From the NCBI GenBank assembly GCA_026393675.1, contig JAPKZQ010000006.1:1-64000 (forward strand): a DNA stretch of 64,000 nt, in the 5' to 3' direction. Position numbers and translations under genes: made by a program. Source of the DNA: Acidobacteriota bacterium. GTDB taxonomy: Bacteria > Acidobacteriota > Vicinamibacteria > Vicinamibacterales > JAKQTR01. Shown here in pieces: positions 10,177-18,603 of the stretch (the stretch's first letter is position 1; the number at the start of each line of letters is the position of its first letter). The notes below the pieces were generated by a model, which was not told the DNA's origin, did not search any database, and saw only the letters and a program-made list of their open reading frames with translations.

Positions 10177-10745
10177 GCAGGCTCCCGCGCCATCGCCATG
10201 GACCGGCGCCAGTCGCGGTAGCCGAGAAGCGCCAGGACGACGTAGACGACATACAGGCCCGCCGTCAGCCTCAAGCCCTGCGTCAGACTCATGCTGATGT
10301 AGATCAGGTCCACCACGACCCAGAGCGGCCAGTTCTCCACGTGCTTACGCGTCTGCATCCACTGGGCGACGAGGCTGAACGACATGGTGAAGGCGTCGAG
10401 AAAGGGCAGCGATTCGTCGGTGCGGCTCTGGAGCCAGACGCCCAGCAGCGCGGTCGATGCCAGCCCCGCAGCCGTCAAAGGCACCAGGATTCGCCTCGGG
10501 ACGCGCGAGACGAGCAACTCCCCATGTCCCGTTCCGCCGTGGAGCCACGCGTACCAGCCGTAGGCAACCAGGACGACGTAGATGGCCTGGAGTCCCATGG
10601 CGGCGTACAACTTCGCCTCGAAAAAGACGACGATGAACGCGAGCACCGAGACGAGCCCAACGGGCCAGCACCAGATCTTCTGACGCGTGGTCAGCCAGAC
10701 GCCGAGAATGCCGGTGACGACGCCGACGATTTCAAACGCACCCAT
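10173..10745 (-). CDS. PnuC-family vitamin transporter, probably thiamine (PnuT)
   Basis: The 190-residue inner-membrane protein has about seven predicted helices and the family motif WCWPVGLVSVLAF near residues 26-38. A further family segment, YAAMGLQAIYVVLVAYGWYAWL, is located at residues 48-69. PnuC proteins move vitamins by facilitated diffusion. Nicotinamide riboside (PnuC), riboflavin (PnuX) and thiamine (PnuT) forms are known. Placement downstream of a TPP riboswitch and a TonB receptor favours thiamine. It overlaps the downstream kinase gene by 4 bases and lies 9 bases after the receptor gene. Confidence 0.85.
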   Translation of the reverse strand: MGAFEIVGVVTGILGVWLTTRQKIWCWPVGLVSVLAFIVVFFEAKLYAAMGLQAIYVVLVAYGWYAWLHGGTGHGELLVSRVPRRILVPLTAAGLASTALLGVWLQSRTDESLPFLDAFTMSFSLVAQWMQTRKHVENWPLWVVVDLIYISMSLTQGLRLTAGLYVVYVVLALLGYRDWRRSMAMAREPA

Positions 10746-10754
10746 TGGGTGTCT

Positions 10755-13115
10755 TCACAACTTCAAGTCGAGCATAACCATGATGCTCCGGGTGGCAAGC
10801 GGGTAGTAGTACCTGGTGCCGCCAGGCTGCAGTCGGCCGGCGCCGTCCTCGGTGAAGAACAGGTAGCTGTACCCGTTGGGGAACATGGCCCGGTTGTCGA
10901 GGACGTTGTCCACCTGGATCCGCAGTCGCGGCGCGGTCCGAGCCGAGAAGCGGAAGAGCCGCGTCAGATTGATCGACGCCACGGCGTCGAGGCCGAAGAA
11001 CCCTTGTGCGACGTAGGCGGGGTTCCCGGTGTTGTCGAGGTGCGACTGGCCGACGTAGCGCCCCGCCCCGCTCACGGTGAGCCAGGACGCCGGCGTATAG
11101 TCGGCCAAGACACTCGCCAGCATCGCAGGTGTCAGCAACGGTGTGACGTTAGTGTGCGTGAGGCTGGTGCTCGCCAGCCAGGACCCTGCCGTGTCGTAGA
11201 TGTCGTAGAACTGCGTCCAGGTTCGGATACGGTTGTAGCTGTAGGTGGCCGTGTGACGCAGGCGGAGAGACGACCACGGCTGCCAGGTCAGGTCGATCTC
11301 GACGCCGCGCCTGAAGCTGCGATCCACGTTGCGGCGTAGCGGAAGTCCGATCTCGGACAGTTCGCCGGTTTGCGCGATCTCGTGGCGGAACTCCATGAAA
11401 AAGGCGTTGAATTGCGCCGTAAAGCCCGGCCGCGCGAACTCGACACCCGACTCGACGTTGACGACGCGTTCCGGTGTGACGGACCGGAGGTCGTAGGGCA
11501 GGCTGGCGTTGTCCTCACCCTGCAGCATGTCGCTTCGGGCCGGTTCCCGGCCTGCGCGGCCAATCGATCCGTAGACGCTCACGCCGCGCCCGATATCGAC
11601 GCGGGTGCCGACCTTGGGATTGAAGAACGTCCAGCCGACCGAGCCCAGCGGCACATCGCCGTCGTAGCGGAAGCGAGCCCACCGCACCTGGAGGTCGGCG
11701 TAGTGATGCCAGCGCCCGCTCGTGTAGATCGTTTTCGCGAAGTTGTTGATCTCGTTCTTAAAGCCGTGATTCGTGTACTCGCGCGAGCCGTCTACGATGT
11801 CGCGAGCGTGACGGCTCTCGAAGTTGTTGACGTGCGCACCCCACGTGAAGTCGAGCCTCTTGCCCGTCGTGTGGAACGTCGCCGTTGCGCCGAGGCTGCG
11901 CCAGTCGAGGCCGTATTGGAACAGTCCTGCCGCCGCGTCGCGAACGCGATACCAGCCGCCGGCGCCGTTGTAGTAGCCCTGAACCGACAGCTCCGATGAG
12001 GGACCAAACGCGCGGTGATACTGGGCGTTCACAAAGCCCTGCCGGAAGTTATCGCGTTCATCGGCGCCCAGCGGGTTGAAGCGGAGGTCTTGCTTCAGTG
12101 TGTCTTCGTCGGTCGCGAGAAACGCAAGGTTGGTGCGCTCGTGTCCGAGGAAGCCGAAGACCTTGAAGAACGACGCGTCTGATTCATGGGTGGCTCCCAC
12201 GTAGACGCTCTGCTGGTTCACCCCGGAATGATCACGAAAGCCGTTTGTGTCCTGGTAGGCCACCTGGCCGTAGAGCTTGAGTCCTCCGTCCAGCTTTCCC
12301 GATTGGAGGACCGCGCTCACACGGTTGGTACCAAACGAGCCGCTGCCGATCCGGACGTTGGCCTCGGGCGTGTCCTTGAGATCGATGCTGGCGAAGTTGA
12401 TGGAGCCGACAAACGAAGCCGCCCCGACCGTGGACGTGCCGACCCCCCGCTGCACCTGGATGCTCTGGACGGCGTTCGCGAAATCTCCGATGTTGGAGAA
12501 GTAGAACGCCGAGTCCTCGGGCTCGTTAAGCGGTGCGCCATCGAACGTGATGTTCATCCGCGTCTGCGGGATGCCACGCAGATAGATGTACGAGTAGCCG
12601 GTCGCCGATCCGGAGTCGGAGTACTGCGTGAGCGAGGGCACCTGCTTCAGCAGGAACGGCATCTCCTGTCCCGAGTTCAGGGATTCGATCTCGTGCCGAT
12701 CGAGATCGCGTTTGGTGATCGGCGCCTCGGCGTCCGCCCGGACGGCCGCGACCACGACGTTCTCCGAGAACCGGGCCAGGGGGTCAAGAACGAAATCCAC
12801 ACCGTCTACCGGGCCTCCGACATTGAGGCTCCTCTTGGCTGGGAGATACGACGGATGCGTCACACGCAGCACGTGGGTGCCGCGCGGCAACGTCAGGGCG
12901 AATCGGCCCGCCTCATCGGTCCGCGTTTCGGCGGCAATTTCGGCCGACACGACGGCGGCGGCAAGCGGGGCGCCCGCAGCCGTACGGATCGTTCCGCGGA
13001 TGGTGGGCGTGGAATCCTGCGCGGCCGCGATGCCGACCAGGCCCACGGCGACGGCGAAAGCGAGCGCGGTCCGGATCGCGACACGCGCCGCGAGCGATAG
13101 TCGAAACGTCTTCAT
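10755..13115 (-). CDS. TonB-dependent outer-membrane receptor, probably for thiamine
   Basis: The product is 786 residues from the ATG at 13115, preferred over GTG 13121 because GGAGG lies 8 bases upstream. In order: signal peptide (about 1-31), carboxypeptidase-regulatory-like domain (about 35-115), plug (about 125-240, with LRGIPQTRMNITFDGAPLNEP as the plug core), and a beta barrel to the C-terminus. The last residue, after SIMVMLDLKL, is the hydrophobic signal for barrel insertion. TonB receptors energise uptake of scarce ligands across the outer membrane. The upstream TPP riboswitch and downstream PnuC-type transporter indicate thiamine or a derivative as ligand (inference). Confidence 0.9.
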   Translation of the reverse strand: MKTFRLSLAARVAIRTALAFAVAVGLVGIAAAQDSTPTIRGTIRTAAGAPLAAAVVSAEIAAETRTDEAGRFALTLPRGTHVLRVTHPSYLPAKRSLNVGGPVDGVDFVLDPLARFSENVVVAAVRADAEAPITKRDLDRHEIESLNSGQEMPFLLKQVPSLTQYSDSGSATGYSYIYLRGIPQTRMNITFDGAPLNEPEDSAFYFSNIGDFANAVQSIQVQRGVGTSTVGAASFVGSINFASIDLKDTPEANVRIGSGSFGTNRVSAVLQSGKLDGGLKLYGQVAYQDTNGFRDHSGVNQQSVYVGATHESDASFFKVFGFLGHERTNLAFLATDEDTLKQDLRFNPLGADERDNFRQGFVNAQYHRAFGPSSELSVQGYYNGAGGWYRVRDAAAGLFQYGLDWRSLGATATFHTTGKRLDFTWGAHVNNFESRHARDIVDGSREYTNHGFKNEINNFAKTIYTSGRWHHYADLQVRWARFRYDGDVPLGSVGWTFFNPKVGTRVDIGRGVSVYGSIGRAGREPARSDMLQGEDNASLPYDLRSVTPERVVNVESGVEFARPGFTAQFNAFFMEFRHEIAQTGELSEIGLPLRRNVDRSFRRGVEIDLTWQPWSSLRLRHTATYSYNRIRTWTQFYDIYDTAGSWLASTSLTHTNVTPLLTPAMLASVLADYTPASWLTVSGAGRYVGQSHLDNTGNPAYVAQGFFGLDAVASINLTRLFRFSARTAPRLRIQVDNVLDNRAMFPNGYSYLFFTEDGAGRLQPGGTRYYYPLATRSIMVMLDLKL

Positions 13116-13209
13116 GGTCACCCCTCCTCTCGTCGGGCACGAACCTCATGCCGAACGAGCGAAAAGGATGCTTTGGGGAGTTCTCGAATCGACGGGGAGC
13201 CGCGCTCCC

Positions 13210-13290
13210 GATCGCCTTCCCTACGCCGGTACTACCCGGTTCAGGTTCGAGGGTGTGATCTCAGGCCGTATGTTTGGGCCACCCCTAGGC
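13210..13290 (-). promoter_or_regulatory. TPP riboswitch (THI box)
   Basis: Read on the minus strand, the segment contains all the conserved THI-box blocks. These are AGGGGTG near 13287, CTGAGATCACACCC at about 13265-13252, GAACCTGAACCGGGTA (the T-loop and pyrophosphate-sensing region), and the closing TACCGGCGTAGGGA at about 13231-13218. The receptor gene starts about 100 bases downstream at 13115. Between them a GGGAGC/GCTCCC hairpin (about 13190-13205) and CTCCCC segments could pair with the GAGGAGGGG ribosome site. No T-rich terminator is seen, so control of translation is the likelier mechanism (inference). Confidence 0.93.
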
Positions 13291-13487
13291 GTCCTGCCAG
13301 ATTCGAGTGTCGCGCGATTGGCGCCGGGAGTCAAGGACGCCGAGTCGCAGTCACGCTCAGCCAGCCACGCTCAGCCGTTGACGCCACGCAACCGGGGCGT
13401 ATGATCGTTCCGTGTCTCATGCGTTTCGTGTCAGGGTGCCCCTGGCAGCAGAGGTCCCTGGCGCTCCGGGCGGACGAGGAAGCAACT

Positions 13488-15740
13488 ATGCGGAGTCGTC
13501 TGGCGGTCGGTATCGCGCTTGCACTGGCGCTGGCGGGTGTGCTCGGCGCGGTCCAAGCCGCGGCCGAAGACGGTCAGCAGCCACCGCCACAGACTCCCTC
13601 TGATCAGCAGCGACCGACATTCCGCAGCGAAGTCAATTTCGTCCGCGTCGATGTGTACCCGCGCGCGGATGGGCGGCCCGTCCCGGACCTGCGCATCGAG
13701 GATTTCGAGATCCTCGAGGACGGAGCCGTGCAGAAGATCGCGACCTTTGAGCACATCGTCATCCGCGGCGGGACAGCCCCGGGTGAACGGGTCGACCCGC
13801 GCAATGTGCGCGAGTCGAACCAAATGGCGGGGGATCCACGAAACCGCCTGTTCGTGTTGTTTCTCGACACCTATCACGTCACCGATCCCGCAGCGTGGCA
13901 CAACGGCCGGATAAGGAACCCCGGATCCGCCACGGGGCGTCTGCCGCCTCAGGCGCGGATGGGCCCGCCCAGCTTCGTCGACCGGGCGTTGTCGAACTTC
14001 CTTCAGCGCACCATCGGGCCCGACGATCTGATTGCCGCCATGACTCCGGAGATGGAGGCGGGTGAGCTGACGTTTGTCCGCCGCCCGGAGTCGATCGAGG
14101 CGTTTCTCAAAACGACCTGGGCGCGGCGCTTCTCGGCCGACGATCTCGATCCCGAGATGGAAAGCTACTTCAGATGCTACCCGCCGGACGACCCGCAGCA
14201 CAGGTTCGATGGCATCGCGGAAGAGATGGTGGCGCGTGAACAGGAGGGGCGGACACTCCATGCGTTGCGAGACCTCGTGCGGCGGCTCGGAGAACTGCGC
14301 GATGAACGCAAAGGCGTGCTGCTCATCAGTGAGGGATTTGGGCTCTTCGGCCCAAACCAGACGCTGGCGCGGCGGCTCGAGGGCACGCCGCCGCCCCAGC
14401 CGCCCGGGGTGTATGTCGGCCCTGGCGGCAAGCCCACGAGCGGAACCGATCCGCGCCTCAGCCCCGGCGGCGACTGGCAGAAGTGCGAGGCGGCACGGGT
14501 GCGGCTGGCGAACGTGGACCTCGGGCGTGAGTTCCGCGACGTGCTCGACCAGGCCAATCGTGCAAATGCCAGCTTCTATCCGGTGGACCCGCGAGGCCTC
14601 GCCTCCTTCGATACGCCCATCGACTACAACCCGATCAGCGCGCCGAAAGGCGCGGACCCCGCCCAGGTTGGCCGACCGGCGTCGGTCATCGAAGACCAGG
14701 CCCGCCTCCGCGAGCGCCTCGAAACGCTTCAGACGGCCGCCGCCGACACCGATGGCCTGGCGCTCGTCAACACCAACGACCTTGGCGTGTCGCTGAAGCG
14801 GGTGGTCGACGATTTGTCCGACTACTACCTGCTCGGCTACTACGCGACCAACGCGGCGGCGGACGGCACGTTCCGCAGGATCGCCGTTCGAGTGAAACGG
14901 CCGGGCGTCGAAGTACGGACGCGCCGCGGGTACCGGGCGGCCACGGCGGCCGAGGTGGCTGCCCGCGCACGCGCGTCCGTGCTCGCCGATCCGGAGGTGT
15001 TCGCCCGCGACGCCGCCCTGGCCTCGCTCGACCGGATGAGACCCGACAGCAGCCCACGCTTCGGCGGGGGCTTCGGGTGGGAGCCGGCGCCGGACGGCGC
15101 GCTCGAGCCACGGCCGGTGCTGTGGATCGTCGGAGAACTGGACGGCGCGGCGGCCCGGCTGCCGGAGTGGCGCGCCGGCGAGGCCACCATCACGCTGAAG
15201 ACGGCCCTGGGCGCGACGCTGCTGTCCGAGCGAGTCAGCGTCACACCGCAGGCGCGGACATTCGTGCGCTTCCTGTCGCACGCCGACATCAGGGCCGGCG
15301 AGTACCTCGTGCGGGCACAGATGCAGGGCGAGCCCGGCAGCGTCGCGGATTTCACCGAACAACTGCGGATCACGGTCCCGACACGGGCGGTAGGCACCGA
15401 TCCGCCGCCGGGCCAGCCGTTAATCTTCAGGCGCGGCCCGTACACCGGCCCGACGTTCCAGCCGACGTTGGACATGCGGTTCCGGCGGGCCGAGCGCATC
15501 CGTGTCGACGTGTCCATCGCCGGATCGGAGCCGTCGATCTCGGCCCGGCTCCTCGACCGGAAAGGCCAGCCGCTCCAGGTCCCGGTGACGGCGGCGCTCC
15601 GCGAAGAGGCCGGCCGTCGATTCGCCGCGGCGGAACTCGTTCTTGCGCCGATTGCCCCGGCCGACTACCTGATCGAGCTGTCCATCCACCGCGATCAGAG
15701 ACTCGACAAAGTGATCGTTCCCATCCGCATCGTCCCCTGA
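13488..15740 (+). CDS. Secreted VWFA-related acidobacterial-type protein
   Basis: From the ATG at 13488 (GAGGA at 13476-13480, spacing 7) the product is 750 residues with a signal peptide (about 1-24, ending QAAAED). The next region, starting FRSEVNFVRVDVYPRADGRPVPDL and IEDFEILEDGAVQKI, is the hallmark start of the VWFA-related domain family that is greatly expanded in Acidobacteria. A Rossmann-like vWA core follows (FVLFLDTYH near residue 120, GVLLISEGFGLFG near 280). The LSDYYLLGYY segment with RIAVRVKRPGVEVRTRRGY (about 440-480) is the family's C-terminal signature. The remaining roughly 260 residues are a beta-rich extension. Function unknown, probably extracytoplasmic protein interaction. 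Confidence 0.88.
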   Translation: MRSRLAVGIALALALAGVLGAVQAAAEDGQQPPPQTPSDQQRPTFRSEVNFVRVDVYPRADGRPVPDLRIEDFEILEDGAVQKIATFEHIVIRGGTAPGERVDPRNVRESNQMAGDPRNRLFVLFLDTYHVTDPAAWHNGRIRNPGSATGRLPPQARMGPPSFVDRALSNFLQRTIGPDDLIAAMTPEMEAGELTFVRRPESIEAFLKTTWARRFSADDLDPEMESYFRCYPPDDPQHRFDGIAEEMVAREQEGRTLHALRDLVRRLGELRDERKGVLLISEGFGLFGPNQTLARRLEGTPPPQPPGVYVGPGGKPTSGTDPRLSPGGDWQKCEAARVRLANVDLGREFRDVLDQANRANASFYPVDPRGLASFDTPIDYNPISAPKGADPAQVGRPASVIEDQARLRERLETLQTAAADTDGLALVNTNDLGVSLKRVVDDLSDYYLLGYYATNAAADGTFRRIAVRVKRPGVEVRTRRGYRAATAAEVAARARASVLADPEVFARDAALASLDRMRPDSSPRFGGGFGWEPAPDGALEPRPVLWIVGELDGAAARLPEWRAGEATITLKTALGATLLSERVSVTPQARTFVRFLSHADIRAGEYLVRAQMQGEPGSVADFTEQLRITVPTRAVGTDPPPGQPLIFRRGPYTGPTFQPTLDMRFRRAERIRVDVSIAGSEPSISARLLDRKGQPLQVPVTAALREEAGRRFAAAELVLAPIAPADYLIELSIHRDQRLDKVIVPIRIVP

Positions 15741-15772
15741 GCGGCCTCCGCGCATTTCTGGTGTGCCAGAGT

Positions 15773-15788
15773 CCCCTGGCAATAGGGG
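15773..15788. terminator. Short GC hairpin between convergent genes
   Basis: CCCCT (15773-15777) and AGGGG (15784-15788) form a small hairpin between the ends of the VWFA gene and nhaA, followed on the plus strand by TTCTCT. It may act as a weak terminator, but the stem is only 5 bp. Confidence 0.3.
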
Positions 15789-15792
15789 TTCT

Positions 15793-16983
15793 CTAGCGCT
15801 TGAAGCGGGCGTGCAGCACCGCGGATCCCCAGGCGGCCGCGACCAGCGACGCGCAGAGGATGCCGGCCTTCGCCTGGCTCAGTGTGCCGGCCGTGCCGCC
15901 GAACGCCAACTCTGCCACGAAGAGCGACATCGTGAAACCGATGCCCGCTACGCAGGCGGCACCGTAGAGATCCACCCAGCCGAGGCCGTCCGGCAGCACA
16001 GCCTGCCCGCTTTTCACGGCGATCCAGCTGAAGAGCAGGATGCCAATCTGCTTCCCGATGACCAACCCGACGATGATACCCAGGCTGACGGGATATGCGA
16101 GGCCCGCCATGACGCGGCCATCGATGGTGACGCCGGCGTTGAAGAAGGCGAAGAGGGGCAGGATGACGAACGCGACCGGCGGGTGCAGCCTGTCTTCGAG
16201 CGTCAGGCCCGCCGGCATCAGTCCGTCGTGGCGGTCCCGGACCGGGAGCATCATGGCCACCAGGACGCCGGCCACCGTGGCGTGGATGCCCGAGGCGAAC
16301 ACCGCGGCCCAAACGCCCATGGCTATCAGCAGGTACACCGAGGCGAACCGCACGCCGGCGCGGGACGCGGCGGCAATCAGCGCGAGCAGGACGCCCGCCA
16401 CCAGCAGCGCGGCCCAGTGCAGCTGTGACGTGTAGAACACAGCGATCACGAGGACCGCGCCGAGATCGTCGGAAATCGCCAGCGCCGTCAGGAACACCTT
16501 CAGCCCGACCGGCACCCGTCGGCCGAACGCCGCGAGCACGCCGAGCGCGAACGCGATGTCGGTGGCCATCGGGATGCCCCATCCCCGGGCGCCGGGCCCA
16601 CCACCGTTGAGCGCCGCATACAGCACGGCCGGCACCACCATGCCGCCGAACGCCGCCACCAGGGGCAGGGTGGCCTTCCGGCGAGAAGAGAGTTGGCCGG
16701 CCACGAACTCGCGCTTGATCTCGAGGCCGACGACGAAGAAGAACACGGCCATCAGCAGGTCGTTGATCCACGCCTGCACGCTGAGCGAAAGGGCGCGGTC
16801 GCCCCAGGAGGGGCCGATCCTGGCGTCAGCCAGCGCGCGGTACGTCTCGGCCCACGGCGAGTTGGCCAGGACGAGGGCGGCGGCCGTGCTCGCGAGGAGC
16901 AGGCCGCTGGCCGAAACCTCCGAGCGCACGAAGCGCTCAAAGATGAGCGATCCCACCGTGCGAATGCGTTTCCTGGCCGTCAT
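15793..16983 (-). CDS. nhaA: Na+/H+ antiporter NhaA
   Basis: The 396-residue inner-membrane antiporter exports Na+ (or Li+) in exchange for protons. The family's essential paired aspartates are seen in ALAISDDLGAVLVIAVFY (about residues 158-175). The N-terminal segment SGLLLASTAAALVLANSPWA and the GLEIKREFVAGQL motif (about residues 67-79) are also characteristic. Length matches E. coli NhaA (388). The ATG at 16983 is preceded by GGAGAG. A 40-codon transporter remnant on the same strand ends 9 bases upstream. Confidence 0.96.
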   Translation of the reverse strand: MTARKRIRTVGSLIFERFVRSEVSASGLLLASTAAALVLANSPWAETYRALADARIGPSWGDRALSLSVQAWINDLLMAVFFFVVGLEIKREFVAGQLSSRRKATLPLVAAFGGMVVPAVLYAALNGGGPGARGWGIPMATDIAFALGVLAAFGRRVPVGLKVFLTALAISDDLGAVLVIAVFYTSQLHWAALLVAGVLLALIAAASRAGVRFASVYLLIAMGVWAAVFASGIHATVAGVLVAMMLPVRDRHDGLMPAGLTLEDRLHPPVAFVILPLFAFFNAGVTIDGRVMAGLAYPVSLGIIVGLVIGKQIGILLFSWIAVKSGQAVLPDGLGWVDLYGAACVAGIGFTMSLFVAELAFGGTAGTLSQAKAGILCASLVAAAWGSAVLHARFKR

Positions 16984-16992
16984 GGCTCTCCG

Positions 16993-17115
16993 CTATTTCC
17001 TGTCCTTGGATGGCGTCCGCACGCGATCGAAGTCCGCTGGCGTGAGATCGAGACCCACCGCCGCCAGCAGCAGGAACGTGATGGCCGGGATCGCGAGATC
17101 AACGAGGGTCTTCAC
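16993..17115 (-). pseudogene. N-terminal remnant of a bile-acid:sodium symporter (BASS) family protein
   Basis: A 40-codon frame starts at GTG 17115 and stops at TAG 16995-16993. Its residues 11-32 read as the first transmembrane segment and signature of BASS/SBF-type transporters, with GLDLTPADFDRV at 21-32. It then diverges into a short polar tail (RTPSKDRK) and ends. Full-length members are about 300 residues, so roughly 85 percent is missing. It sits 9 bases upstream of nhaA and just downstream of pyk. It could be a deletion remnant or, less likely, a conserved micro-protein translated ahead of NhaA. Confidence 0.55.
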
Positions 17116-17124
17116 GCGGGGCTG

Positions 17125-18570
17125 TTACCTCGCCGGCGCGCCGACGCGCATGAACTCGATCCGGTGATTGGCGGTCGGCTGGGTCGTCGACGGGCCGGCC
17201 ACCAGCATCACCGTGTCGCCCGCGACGCCCAGCTCGCGCAGCTGGCTCTCGATGAACGGCCGCCAGTCATCGGGCTCCGACACCATCTTCACCGGGAGGA
17301 CGCCGCACGAGAAGACCAGCCCGGCCAGCACGCGATCGTCCTGGCTGGCGGCGAGGATCCACGCGGCGGGCTTGTAGCGGGAGATCATGCGCGGGGTCCG
17401 GCCGGAGTGCGTGGGCGCGAACACCACCGCACTGGCGACCGTGTCGAGCGCGTGTTCGACCACCTCCGACATGTGCTCCACGAAGGTCTCGGGCCGACGC
17501 CGGTGGAAGGTGTCGCGCAGCAGCGCGCTCAGCGTGGTCCGCGGACGCTGGGGCTCGGTGGCCGCCGCGATGTGCGCCAGCATGGCGACCGCCTCCTCCG
17601 GGTACCGGCCCATGGCCGATTCCTCGGACAGCATCACGCAGTCGGTGCCGTCGAGAATCGCATTGGCGACATCGGTCGCCTCGGCGCGCGTCGGCAACCG
17701 GTTGGCCACCATCGACTCCAGCATCTGCGTCGCCGTGATGACGGGTTTGCCCGCCAGGTTGGCCCGGGCGATGAGCGCTTTCTGCGTGACGGCGATGCGC
17801 TCGAGCGGCACCTCCACGCCGAGGTCGCCGCGCGCCACCATGATGCCGTCGGCGGCGTCGAGGATCTCGTCGTAGTGATCGAGCGCGCCGGCGCGCTCGA
17901 TCTTCGCGATGATGAACGGATCCCGGCCGAACGCCAGCGCCGCAGCCCGCACGGCTTCGATGTCGGAGGCGCGCTCGACAAACGACTGGCTCACCGCGTC
18001 AACGCCAGCGCGCAGCGCGAACTCAAGGCATGCCCGATCGTGCTCGGTGAACGCGTTCACGCCCAGCCTGATCCCGGGCAGGTTGAGCCCCTTCCGCGAG
18101 CGCAGTTCGCCGCCGGCGATGACACAGCACTGGATATCGGGCCCGGTTACGCGTTCCACGCGCAACTGTACCAGCCCGTCATTGAGGAAAAGCCGGTCGC
18201 CAGGCTTCACGGCCGCCGCCAGTCCTTTGAACGAGACCGACACGCGCTCGGCGGTTCCAGTCACCTCATCAATGGTCAGCGTAAACGGCGCGCCGGTCTG
18301 CAACTCGATCGGTTCTGGCGTGATCTGGCCGACGCGCATCTTCGGGCCTGGCAGGTCCGCCAGGATGGCCAGCCGCTTGCCCGTGGTGTGCTCAACGTCG
18401 CGGATGCGCGAAATGCGGGCGGCGTGCGCCTCGAAGTCGCCGTGCGAGAAGTTGAGGCGCGCGACATCCATGCCCGCATGCGCCAGCCGCGCGATCATCT
18501 CCGGCGATTCGGACGCCGGCCCGATGGTGGCGACAATTTTCGTCTTGTGGTCCGGCAGGCTCATAGGCAT
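17125..18570 (-). CDS. pyk: Pyruvate kinase
   Basis: The 481-residue glycolytic enzyme transfers phosphate from PEP to ADP. Seen motifs: TKIVATIGPASESPE at the N-terminus and MDVARLNFSHGDFEAH (substrate loop). The active-site and metal-binding block is IIAKIERAGALDHYDEILDAADGIMVARGDLGVE (about residues 215-250), and GKPVITATQMLESM is also present. A C-terminal domain of about 130 residues is present, as in most bacterial forms. The start at 18570 has GGGAG 4 bases upstream. The neighbour 33 bases upstream is an aldehyde dehydrogenase on the same strand. Confidence 0.97.
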   Translation of the reverse strand: MPMSLPDHKTKIVATIGPASESPEMIARLAHAGMDVARLNFSHGDFEAHAARISRIRDVEHTTGKRLAILADLPGPKMRVGQITPEPIELQTGAPFTLTIDEVTGTAERVSVSFKGLAAAVKPGDRLFLNDGLVQLRVERVTGPDIQCCVIAGGELRSRKGLNLPGIRLGVNAFTEHDRACLEFALRAGVDAVSQSFVERASDIEAVRAAALAFGRDPFIIAKIERAGALDHYDEILDAADGIMVARGDLGVEVPLERIAVTQKALIARANLAGKPVITATQMLESMVANRLPTRAEATDVANAILDGTDCVMLSEESAMGRYPEEAVAMLAHIAAATEPQRPRTTLSALLRDTFHRRRPETFVEHMSEVVEHALDTVASAVVFAPTHSGRTPRMISRYKPAAWILAASQDDRVLAGLVFSCGVLPVKMVSEPDDWRPFIESQLRELGVAGDTVMLVAGPSTTQPTANHRIEFMRVGAPAR

Positions 18571-18603
18571 GCGCTCCCTGCTATCACGAGCGGCCCGGGC
18601 TCA

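Noticed and set aside
9622-10745. Nicotinamide-riboside uptake (PnuC-NadR) as the operon function
   Set aside because: The TPP riboswitch at the operon head makes thiamine more likely. It is kept only as an alternative.
13173-13487. N-terminal extension of the VWFA-related protein
   Set aside because: It would run through the TPP riboswitch. A signal peptide and ribosome site support the ATG at 13488.
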